Assembly (NCBI GenBank): GCA_027053375.1
Contig: JALUJC010000100.1
Span: 1 to 13,006, forward strand
Length of the DNA: 13,006 nucleotides
Source: Caldifarciminota bacterium
GTDB lineage: Bacteria; Hydrothermota; Hydrothermia; S141-80
Reading direction: 5' to 3'
Part shown: piece by piece, positions 1 to 6,898 of the stretch
Layout of the letters: each line of letters starts with the position of its first letter
Numbering within the stretch: position 1 is the first letter of the stretch
The notes under the pieces: model-generated
Seen by the model: the letters and a program-made list of their open reading frames with translations, nothing else
Told to the model about the DNA's origin: nothing
Databases searched by the model: none
Position numbers and translations under genes: made by a program

Positions 1-1148
1 CAGCAGAGCAGGCGAAGAAAGAGCTTTCCGTTCGTACGGAGACCACCATCTCTCTTCCCTTTATCGCTTCGGTGGACGGGGAACCCAAACACCTGGAGCG
101 GACCCTGACCCGCGCGCGGCTGGAGGGCATGGCACGGGATCTGGTGGAACGCACCATCCAGATCTGCCGGAAAGCGCTGGAGGATGCCAGGCTTTCCCCG
201 GGTGAAATTGACGAGGTGATTCTTGTGGGTGGGCAGACCCGGATGCCGCTGGTCCAGCAGATGGTGCGCGAATTTTTTGGGAAGGAACCCCATAAAGGCA
301 TCAATCCCGACGAGGTGGTGGCCATCGGGGCAGCCATTCAGGGAGCCATTCTCGCGGGTGAATATCAGGACCGCAACATCGTACTCCTGGACGTGACCCC
401 CCTCTCCATGGGGGTGGAAACACTGGGAGGGATCTATGACGTGGTGATCCCACGGAACACCACCATCCCCACCCGAAAGACCAAAGTCTATACCACGGCT
501 GAGGATAACCAGACCGCTGTTACCATCCGGATCTACCAGGGAGAACGCCCCATCGCGAGAGAAAACCGGCTGCTCGGCGAGTTCAACCTGGAGGGCATCC
601 CCCCGGCACCACGCGGGGTGCCGCAGATTGAGGTCTCCTTTGACATTGATGCCAATGGAATTCTCCATGTCTCCGCCCGCGATAAGGGAACGGGGAGGGA
701 GGCGTCCGTGCGGATTGAAGCCCGGACAGGGCTTTCCGAGGAAGAGATCCAGCGGATGGTGGAAGAAGCCGAGAAGCACGCAGAAGAGGATCGCCGCCGT
801 AAAGAGCTCATTGAGCAGCGAAATCAGGCCGATGCCCTGGCGTATTCCATCGAGAAAGCCCTCAAGGATGCAGGCGATAAGATCACAGAGGATGACCGGA
901 AGCGGGTGGAAGAAGCCCTGAAAAAGCTCAAAGAGGTTCTTCAGGGCGAGGATCTCCAGGCCATTCGGGATCAGCTTTCCGATCTGGAGCGGGTCTGGGG
1001 TGAGGTGGCCACGAAACTCTATCAGACGGGGACCGCCTCCGGGGCTCCGACGGGCGGAGCGGCCGGGGCGCAGAATGCTGGGTCAACAGGATCTCAGGGG
1101 GAGGGTCCCTCCTATCGGGTGGTGGATGACGATACACCCACATCCTGA
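1..1148 (+). CDS. dnaK: Chaperone protein DnaK (Hsp70), 3' part only
   Basis: This is the C-terminal 382 or so residues of the ATP-dependent Hsp70 chaperone, which binds exposed hydrophobic segments of unfolded proteins in the cytoplasm and cycles with DnaJ and GrpE. The reading frame is open from base 3, with no start in the window, so roughly the first 230 residues lie upstream. Visible parts in order are the end of the nucleotide-binding domain with the Hsp70 signature [11 protein letters not shown] (about 228-261), the linker [14 protein letters not shown] (about 381-422), the beta-sandwich substrate-binding domain ([14 protein letters not shown], then [13 protein letters not shown]), the helical lid rich in Glu, Lys and Arg, and a low-complexity Gly/Ala/Ser/Thr tail. 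The end, [11 protein letters not shown], is a weak version of the usual acidic DnaK terminus. dnaJ follows after 63 bases. Identification is certain; regulation cannot be judged because the promoter is outside the window. Confidence 0.97.
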   Translation, partial: AEQAKKELSVRTETTISLPFIASVDGEPKHLERTLTRARLEGMARDLVERTIQICRKALEDARLSPGEIDEVILVGGQTRMPLVQQMVREFFGKEPHKGINPDEVVAIGAAIQGAILAGEYQDRNIVLLDVTPLSMGVETLGGIYDVVIPRNTTIPTRKTKVYTTAEDNQTAVTIRIYQGERPIARENRLLGEFNLEGIPPAPRGVPQIEVSFDIDANGILHVSARDKGTGREASVRIEARTGLSEEEIQRMVEEAEKHAEEDRRRKELIEQRNQADALAYSIEKALKDAGDKITEDDRKRVEEALKKLKEVLQGEDLQAIRDQLSDLERVWGEVATKLYQTGTASGAPTGGAAGAQNAGSTGSQGEGPSYRVVDDDTPTS

Positions 1149-1160
1149 ATACCGGACGGC

Positions 1161-1187
1161 GGGGGAGGGTGAACCTCCCCCACTTTT
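1161..1187 (+). terminator. GC-rich hairpin between dnaK and dnaJ, possible attenuator
   Basis: GGGGGAGG at 1161-1168 pairs perfectly with CCTCCCCC at 1174-1181 around a five-base loop, and is followed by ACTTTT. This has the shape of a rho-independent terminator with a short T tract. Because dnaJ follows at once and has its own ribosome binding site just downstream, the likely role is partial termination or protection of the dnaK mRNA end, setting DnaK above DnaJ. This role is inferred from shape and position only. Confidence 0.55.
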
Positions 1188-1194
1188 ACGGGCT

Positions 1195-1202
1195 GGAAGG
1201 AG
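1195..1202 (+). promoter_or_regulatory. Ribosome binding site of dnaJ
   Basis: GGAAGGAG is a strong Shine-Dalgarno sequence. Its distance to the two possible dnaJ starts (0 bases to ATG 1203, 9 bases to GTG 1212) favours the GTG. Confidence 0.7.
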
Positions 1203-1211
1203 ATGCAGGCG

Positions 1212-2318
1212 GTGAAGAAGGATTATTACGAGGTGCTGGGGGTCTCCCGGAGTGCTTCGCCGGAGGAGATCAAGCGGGCTTACCGGAAGCTGGCCATCCA
1301 GTACCACCCGGACCGGGTTCCTCCGGAAAAGCGGAAGGAAGCTGAGGAGAGGTTTAAAGAGATCTCCGAGGCCTATGAGGTTCTTTCTGACCCGGAAAAG
1401 CGCCGCCTGTACGATATGTATGGTCATCAGGGGGTGTCTCAAACCTTCCAGGGTGGGGACTTTTCCTGGCAGGACTTCTCCCACTTTGATGACCTCCGGG
1501 ACATTTTCGGTGGAGGGTGGTCCCGGATTTTTGAGGAATTCTTCGGCTTCAATCCTTTTCGTGGATATGGATCCTCCACCCGCCGACCGTCGCGCCGCCG
1601 GGGAGAGGATATTCCCATTGAAATACGGCTCACCCTTCCTGAAGTGTTCCAGGGTGCGCGGAAGCGTGTGGAGTATCAGCGATGGGTCCGGTGCAAGCGC
1701 TGTGAAGGACGGGGTGCCCTTCGGGAGACCGTGTGTCCCACCTGTCATGGCCAGGGCCAGGTTCAGCGGGTATCCAGAAGCTTTCTGGGTACATTCGTGC
1801 AGGTCACACCCTGTCCCACCTGTCGGGGCACAGGGCGGCAGGTGCAGGAGGTGTGCCCGGTTTGTCAGGGACGCGGGCGTGTGATGGAGGAAGCCACCGT
1901 TCGGCTTGATCTTCCGGCCGGTGTGGAGGACAATTCCATTCTGAGGGTGGAGGGGGCAGGACATGAGAGTCCCGACGGGATTCCCGGAGATCTGCGGGTG
2001 CGGGTCCGGGTGGAACTTCCGCCGGGCGTGGAACGGCAGGGAGCGGATCTCCTTGTGGAAACGGAGGTTCCGTATCCCGATCTTGTGATGGGAGGTGAGC
2101 ACACCCTGACATTGCCCTGGGGTGAGAATGTGACCCTTCGAATTCCGGCAGGGACGCCAAGCCATGAGGTTCTTCGCGTGGAAGGCCATGGGTTGCCCCG
2201 TAAGGGCGGGAACCGCGGGGATCTGTTTGTCCGTGTCAAGGTATGGGTTCCCCGAAAACCTTCTCGAAAAGCGCGGAAAGTGCTTGAGACCCTCCGGGAG
2301 GTGATGCGTCCTTCTTGA
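1212..2318 (+). CDS. dnaJ: Chaperone protein DnaJ (Hsp40, type I)
   Basis: DnaJ is the co-chaperone that delivers substrates to DnaK and stimulates its ATPase. The protein has about 368 residues, normal for type I DnaJ. It opens with [10 protein letters not shown] and has the J-domain HPD triad at residues 32-34. A Gly/Phe region follows that is poor in glycine and contains a DIF motif ([10 protein letters not shown]). Four complete CxxCxGxG zinc repeats start near residues 161, 175, 201 and 215, and the C-terminal substrate-binding and dimerisation domains close the protein. I chose GTG at 1212 because the Shine-Dalgarno GGAAGGAG (1195-1202) is 9 bases upstream of it, whereas the alternative in-frame ATG at 1203 directly abuts that motif; using 1203 would add three residues (MQA). 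The stop overlaps the rsmE start. It lies in the common dnaK-dnaJ order, so function is secure. Confidence 0.95.
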   Translation: MKKDYYEVLGVSRSASPEEIKRAYRKLAIQYHPDRVPPEKRKEAEERFKEISEAYEVLSDPEKRRLYDMYGHQGVSQTFQGGDFSWQDFSHFDDLRDIFGGGWSRIFEEFFGFNPFRGYGSSTRRPSRRRGEDIPIEIRLTLPEVFQGARKRVEYQRWVRCKRCEGRGALRETVCPTCHGQGQVQRVSRSFLGTFVQVTPCPTCRGTGRQVQEVCPVCQGRGRVMEEATVRLDLPAGVEDNSILRVEGAGHESPDGIPGDLRVRVRVELPPGVERQGADLLVETEVPYPDLVMGGEHTLTLPWGENVTLRIPAGTPSHEVLRVEGHGLPRKGGNRGDLFVRVKVWVPRKPSRKARKVLETLREVMRPS

Positions 2319-3088
2319 TGAGAGCCTTCCGGGTTCGACCTGTTTCCCCTGTTCATGCCTGGCTGGAGGAAGAGGAGTTCCACCATGCAATACGGGTGGA
2401 TCGCCTGCGGGAAGGGGATCGCTTCCGGGCGATGGACGGACACGGCCATCACTGGATCGCCCGGATCCTGTCGGTGGATCATGCCGGGCGACGTGCCCGG
2501 GTGGAACTGGTGGAACCTCTGCCCAACCCGATCCGGCGGTCGCTCGTGCTCGGCGTGGCTTTGATTCGCCGGGAACGCCTGGAATGGCTCGTAGAAAAGG
2601 CAACAGAACTGGGACTCACACAGCTTTACCTGCTTCAGACGAAACACACCGTTCGCTCCTATGCCTATCGCAGAGATCGCCTGGAGCGGGTGGCCTGGAG
2701 CGCAGCCAAACAGTGTGGGCGTCCCGATATTCCCCGTATCCATGATCCACGTCCGCTTGCACAGGTGGTGGAGGAGACGGGGTATGCCTGGTTGGCGCTG
2801 GATGCCTCCGGCCGTTTGTTTTCCAGACGGGAAGGTTGGGGACACGGTTTACCGGGGGTGCTGGTGGGACCCGAGGGGGGGTGGAGCGAGGAGGAGCGGC
2901 AGTGGCTGAAGAACAAGAATATTCCATTGTTTTCACTGGGTCCGCTTACCCTGCGGACAGAAACGGCTGCACTGGCCGGTCTTGTCTGGGCCATGATGTG
3001 GACCGGGGAGCGATCGGGCACACAACGTGCCGAAGAAAACCACAAAGGGGGTGACGTGCATGACCGGAGTACGCCTGCGGGAAGGTGA
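2318..3088 (+). CDS. rsmE: 16S rRNA (uracil(1498)-N3)-methyltransferase RsmE
   Basis: RsmE methylates N3 of U1498 (E. coli numbering) in 16S rRNA near the decoding centre, using S-adenosylmethionine. The protein of about 256 residues fits the family. It starts with a PUA-like RNA-binding part (EFHHAIRVDRLREGD), followed by a SPOUT knotted methyltransferase domain. Visible family motifs are EWLVEKATELGL, the cofactor loop LVGPEGGWSEEE near residues 182-193, and the knot motif LGPLTLRTETAALAGL near 207-222. The start ATG overlaps the dnaJ stop (TGATG), which suggests translational coupling; a TTG one codon earlier is also possible. The last 30 or so residues, after the knot, are a basic tail of no recognised motif whose coding sequence also holds the rpsU ribosome binding site and start. 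rsmE next to dnaJ is a frequent bacterial arrangement. Confidence 0.95.
   Translation: MRAFRVRPVSPVHAWLEEEEFHHAIRVDRLREGDRFRAMDGHGHHWIARILSVDHAGRRARVELVEPLPNPIRRSLVLGVALIRRERLEWLVEKATELGLTQLYLLQTKHTVRSYAYRRDRLERVAWSAAKQCGRPDIPRIHDPRPLAQVVEETGYAWLALDASGRLFSRREGWGHGLPGVLVGPEGGWSEEERQWLKNKNIPLFSLGPLTLRTETAALAGLVWAMMWTGERSGTQRAEENHKGGDVHDRSTPAGR
3044..3053 (+). promoter_or_regulatory. Ribosome binding site of rpsU inside rsmE
   Basis: AAAGGGGGTGA lies 6-7 bases upstream of ATG 3060, within the 3' end of rsmE. It decides the rpsU start against the upstream in-frame GTG codons at 3027 and 3051. Confidence 0.65.
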
Positions 3089-3260
3089 ATCCTTCGACAG
3101 TCTGATCAAACGCTTCCGCAAAGTGGTGGCGCGCGATGGGATCATCCAGGAAGCGAAGAAGAAATCCGTCTATGAGAAGCCTTCCGAGCGACGGAAGAAG
3201 GCGATGATTGCTGCGCGCCGGCGACTGCTCCGCAGACTGCGTCGGGAACGGGATCAGTAA
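3060..3260 (+). CDS. rpsU: 30S ribosomal protein S21
   Basis: S21 is a small basic protein of the 30S platform near the 3' end of 16S rRNA, where it assists mRNA selection. The 66-residue product has the family's typical form: a short strand (MTGVRLREGESFDSLIKRF), then a helix with RKVVARDGIIQEAKKK, YEKPSERRKK, and a very basic C-terminal helix rich in Arg and Lys. Length and sequence fit S21 well. The start ATG lies 29 bases inside the end of rsmE, and mutS2 starts two bases after the stop. In E. coli rpsU heads the rpsU-dnaG-rpoD operon; here the same order is kept but with mutS2 between rpsU and dnaG. Confidence 0.95.
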   Translation: MTGVRLREGESFDSLIKRFRKVVARDGIIQEAKKKSVYEKPSERRKKAMIAARRRLLRRLRRERDQ

Positions 3261-3262
3261 GG

Positions 3263-5224
3263 GTGGACCGCACAACCCTGCGCCGGCTGGACTTTCCGCT
3301 TTTCCTGGAGATTCTGGCAAGACGGGCCCCGACGGACCGGGCCCGGAAGTCCATTCTGGCACTTGTCCCGGATTCCGGGAAGGCGGAAGAGCGCCGGCAG
3401 TGGCTTCCTGCATTGCAGGAATTGCTGCGCCAGGGGGTTGTGCTCCCCTTTCAGGATCTCCCTGACCTGGAACGCATTCTGCGTCTGCTTGCACAGCGAC
3501 GATCGCTCCCCGGATTGGCCCTTCGCAGGGTCGGAGAATATCTTCTGGTTTATGAGACCATTTTTGAGCGCTTGCTTGGCAGCGCGATGTCCTCGTTTCT
3601 GCCGGACCCTGTACCGCTGGTTCCCCTTCGTCGGGATCTTCTTCATGCCCTGGATGAGGAGGGGAAGTTGCGGGATCATGCTTCTCCGGACCTGGGTCCA
3701 TTGCGCAGAAAAATGCAGGTGGTGGGGGACCGGCTGGAGGCCCAGATGCAGGAACTGCTGGACCAGTACGATCGGAAGGGGTGGCTACGGGAGCGCTTTG
3801 TTACAGAAAGGAACGGGCGCCGGGTGCTTCCCTTTTATTCGCATGTTTCCCCTCCCGGAATTGTGCATGCCTTTTCCAACAGTGAGGCCACCCTGTTCGT
3901 GGAACCCTATGAGGTGGTGGACCTTCAGAACCAGTGGGTGCGTGCAAAGGAGGCGGTTCGGGAGGAGGAAGAACGGATTCTCCTTGACCTGACAGAACGT
4001 GTCCGCCGGCATCGCGAAATTCTGGAAGAGGTTCATGCCCGGCTTGAGGACCTGGAAGTTCTGGAATCTCTTGCACGTTATGCGGAGGAAACCGGTGCAG
4101 TCCTGCCGGAAGATGCATCATCCTTTGAGATGCGAGGGGTGGATCATCCGGTATTGCTGGAGATGCTGGGCAGGGAGCGTGTGGTTCCGCTGGATCTCTC
4201 TCTGGAGCCGGGCACAAGGGGGATGGTGCTGTCCGGTCCAAATGCCGGTGGAAAAACGGTGGTGTTGAAAACCGTGGGGATGGCGGTGCTGGCCCGAATG
4301 ACGGGCCTCCCCCTCCCCGGAAAAACACTCCGTTTGCCCCGTTTTCGGCGTGTCTGGGCCATCGGGTTCGAGGATCCCCAGAATCTTCAGCAGCAAACCT
4401 CCAGTTTCACGGGAATTGTGCGAGAGCTCCGCACACTCCTTGAAGAAGTGGGAAAAGGAGATCTCGTATTGCTGGATGAACCCTTCGCTTCCACAGATCC
4501 CCAGGAGGGCGCAGCGCTGGCTCTGGCCATTGTGGAAGCCCTGCTGGACAGGGGGGCGCACGTATGGTTAACCACCCACCTGGGTCCTTTGAAGCACTGG
4601 GCCGCGCGTCTACCGGGGATTCAACCGGCGGCCATGGCCTTTGATCCTGCCACCGGACGACCGCTGTATACCCTCCGACCCGGAGAAATTGGGGAAAGCC
4701 ATGCCCTGGATATTGTCCTGCGGGAAGGGATGCCCGGGACCATTGTCGCGCGTGCCAGGGAACTCCTCCGGGAGGTGGATCGGGAGGTTCAGGACCTCAA
4801 GGAAACCCTCCGGCAGCGGCTTGCGGAAGCGGAACAGAAACTCGCGTCTCTTCGTGCACGGGAAGAGGAAACCGAACAACGCCTGCGCCGCATGGAAGAA
4901 AAGGCACAGGAGCGTCTTCTTCAACAGTTGAGACGGACGGAGAACCGTCTGCAGGAAGCCATTCGTATGTTGCAGAAAGAATTGCGGACCCGGGAGGATC
5001 TGGAACGTCTGCGTAAAACAAGAAGGGATCTCCGCAGGGAGAAGCAAACCGTGCTCCGTGGATCCGGTGGAGAACCCGTGCTGGAACCCGAAATCGGGAA
5101 GGTTTATCGTGTGCATGGGTTTGGGGTGGTGGGAGAGTTGATTGCCCTTGAAGGGAAGCGTGCCATTCTTCAGGTCGGAGACAAACGAATGGAAGTGCCC
5201 CGGGGGTTGCTGCGTCAGCCATGA
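3263..5224 (+). CDS. mutS2: MutS2-type ATPase lacking the Smr domain
   Basis: This is a MutS2-family protein. Family members are homodimeric ATPases that act on branched DNA or, as shown in Bacillus, split collided ribosomes. The product of 653 residues begins with the family-like TLRRLDFPLFLEILARR, has coiled-coil core and clamp regions, and an ABC-type ATPase domain with Walker A GPNAGGKT (325-332) and Walker B LVLLDEPFASTDP (about 401-413). A charged coiled coil follows (about 505-595), then a KOW-like domain (about 611-652: VYRVHGFGVVGE, ILQVGDKRMEVP). It stops there, while typical MutS2 of about 780 residues continues into an Smr nuclease domain. DEPFAST replaces the usual DELGAGT, and the STFSSHM motif reads TSSFTGIV. 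The GTG start is two bases after rpsU; the stop overlaps dnaG as ATGA. Placement in MutS2 is firm; exact function is open, with the KOW domain and neighbours leaning toward a ribosome role. Confidence 0.88.
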   Translation: MDRTTLRRLDFPLFLEILARRAPTDRARKSILALVPDSGKAEERRQWLPALQELLRQGVVLPFQDLPDLERILRLLAQRRSLPGLALRRVGEYLLVYETIFERLLGSAMSSFLPDPVPLVPLRRDLLHALDEEGKLRDHASPDLGPLRRKMQVVGDRLEAQMQELLDQYDRKGWLRERFVTERNGRRVLPFYSHVSPPGIVHAFSNSEATLFVEPYEVVDLQNQWVRAKEAVREEEERILLDLTERVRRHREILEEVHARLEDLEVLESLARYAEETGAVLPEDASSFEMRGVDHPVLLEMLGRERVVPLDLSLEPGTRGMVLSGPNAGGKTVVLKTVGMAVLARMTGLPLPGKTLRLPRFRRVWAIGFEDPQNLQQQTSSFTGIVRELRTLLEEVGKGDLVLLDEPFASTDPQEGAALALAIVEALLDRGAHVWLTTHLGPLKHWAARLPGIQPAAMAFDPATGRPLYTLRPGEIGESHALDIVLREGMPGTIVARARELLREVDREVQDLKETLRQRLAEAEQKLASLRAREEETEQRLRRMEEKAQERLLQQLRRTENRLQEAIRMLQKELRTREDLERLRKTRRDLRREKQTVLRGSGGEPVLEPEIGKVYRVHGFGVVGELIALEGKRAILQVGDKRMEVPRGLLRQP

Positions 5225-6898
5225 ACGACTTTCTTGACCGCGTGCTGGAACGGCTTTCTGCGCTGGAGGTTTTCCGGCAGTACGTTCCAACCCTGCGGAA
5301 AAGTGGAAAATCCTATGTGGGCCTGTGTCCCTTTCATGCAGAGAAGACGCCATCTTTCCACGTGGATCCCGACCGTGGCCTGTATCACTGTTTTGGCTGT
5401 GGTGCCGGTGGGAATCTGGTGACTTTTGTGATGCAGGTGGAAAAGGTGGACCGTCGGGAAGCCGTCCGGATCCTGGCAGAGCGGGCAGGACTTCCGGTGG
5501 AGGCGGCACTGGAAGATCCCTATCGGAATCGCATCTACACCCTTCTGGAACTTGCTACGGAATACTATCGGGAGGCGCTGCTCCGTGAAAAGGATCTTCT
5601 TGCCTATTTGCGGGGCAGGGGGCTTTCTTCCGGGATTCTTGCCCGATTCCGGGTGGGATTTGCGCCCGGGGGTGATGCGCTGCGTCAGTTACTGGAACGG
5701 CGGGGTTTCTCACGGCGGGATCTTGTGGATTCCGGCCTGTTCCGGGAACGCGGAGGAGACCTCCGGGAGGTGATGGCAGGGCGGATCGTGTTCCCCATCC
5801 TCAATGCACGGGGCAGGGTCATCGCCTTCGGCGGGCGCAGGGTTGACAATTCAGAGGGTCCCAAGTATATTAATTTTGAGCAGACAGCGGTGTTTGAGAA
5901 GCACCGGGTTCTTTATGGGTTACATGAGGGACTCAGGACGTTCCGTGAAGCGGGAAGGGCGATCGTGGTGGAAGGTTACCTGGACGTCCTGGCCTGTTAC
6001 GAAGGGGGGGTGTCCGGGGCGGTGGCTCCCCCTGGGGACTGCGATGACCAAGGATCATGCACGGATGCTTGCGCAGCGTGTAGATGAGGTATGGCTTGCC
6101 TTTGACGGAGATCCTGCGGGCCGGGAAGCGGCGAAGAAGGCGGCGGTTCATCTTATGCAGGAAGATGTGACGGTTCGGGTTGTGACGTTCCCGGATGGAA
6201 AGGATCCGGGAGATCTGCTTCAGGAAGATCGGTCTGGATTTACACAGTATTTCGCCCACCCTTCCCCGGTGTGGTCGCTGTGGTCGCCCGCCGGCACGCG
6301 CCCACCCTATGGGGTGATGCGGCAACTGGTGAATCATATCCGTGATGTTCGTCAGCCTCTGAGGCAGGTCTATTTGCTTCAGGATCTCTCGGAATGGACG
6401 GGTATTCCCCGGGAGGCGCTGGAAAAGGAGATGCAGAAACAGACGACGAACCTCCCGAAGACGCCGCACCGCCGTGCAAAGGGAGATCGGGATTTGCTTT
6501 TGAAGGTGCTTGCATTTCTTGCCTGGAAGCCGGATCTTGTGTCAGAGGAGATCCGCGCATGGCTGGAAGAGGTGATGCATTATGTGTCCCCGGAGCTGCC
6601 CCATCGTGTGTTCTGGGCGGTTATCCAGGGACAGGAGGGACTGGCGGAAGCCATGGCGTTGCGGGAGGACGTGGCGTCGGTGGCGGCAAAGGTGGGCCTG
6701 GAGGTCCAGGATTCGGATCTTCTGGAGAAGGAGAACCTGAGGGATACGGTGATCTGGGCAGCCCGCCAGTTCCTCCGACAGACCTACCAGAAGACCCGGG
6801 ATGCCCGTGTCCTGGAACAACTGGAACGGTTTTTGAAACGAAGGATGAGGGAGGAGGATACCAGAGATGGCCAGCACAACGGCGAAAACCAGCCGTAA
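5221..6898 (+). CDS. dnaG: DNA primase DnaG, interrupted by a one-base frameshift
   Basis: DnaG makes the RNA primers for replication and works with the DnaB helicase at the fork. The N-terminal part is read from ATG 5221 in one frame and as written stops at 6087. It has the CHC2 zinc finger (C36, H39, C57, C60; CPFH and CFGCGAGG) and the catalytic core up to the TOPRIM glutamate in VVEGYLDVL (E251). The rest is in the next frame: APLGTAMTKDHARML, then the metal-binding VWLAFDGDPAGREAA, and the C-terminal helicase-binding region to the stop at 6898. Dropping one C from the C5 run at 6028-6032 gives a continuous protein of 558 residues, normal for DnaG. As written neither piece has a whole active site. 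Since dnaG is essential, a sequence error is likeliest; recoding is possible. The start overlaps the mutS2 stop, and the end overlaps rpoD by 32 bases. Confidence 0.9.
5843..5871 (+). promoter_or_regulatory. Sigma70-like promoter candidate inside dnaG
   Basis: TTGACA at 5843-5848 is followed, after exactly 17 bases, by TATATT at 5866-5871, one mismatch from the -10 consensus, in an AT-rich patch of an otherwise G+C-rich region. It lies about 1 kb before rpoD. An rpoD promoter inside dnaG is known in E. coli. However, the bases also encode the conserved primase stretch DNSEGPKYIN, so the match could be chance. Confidence 0.35.
6028..6032 (+). other. Frameshift site in dnaG (C5 homopolymer)
   Basis: Upstream the frame reads GVSGAVA; downstream the +1 frame reads PLGTAMTKDHA. 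These two halves align without gap to the primase pattern seen in E. coli DnaG (AVASLGTSTTADH), so the frame changes at this run. Removing one C restores the gene. A G7 run at 6004-6010 is the other nearby candidate, but a change there would replace VSGAVA by CPGRWL, which fits the family poorly. Confidence 0.8.

Noticed and set aside
1083..2845. Long open frames on the minus strand across dnaJ and rsmE
   Set aside because: They lie fully opposite well-identified genes, show no recognisable domain or ribosome binding site, and result from G+C-rich codon use.
3027..3059. Upstream GTG starts for rpsU at 3027 and 3051
   Set aside because: The extra residues do not belong to S21, and the ribosome binding site points to ATG 3060.
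6004..6010. G7 run as the dnaG frameshift site
   Set aside because: Changing its length would turn the family-like VSGAVA into CPGRWL; the C5 run at 6028-6032 gives a better match to the primase consensus.
5804..6898. Separate protein starting at ATG 5804
   Set aside because: Its first 75 or so residues are out-of-frame primase sequence with no family match; only the part after the frameshift is real DnaG.
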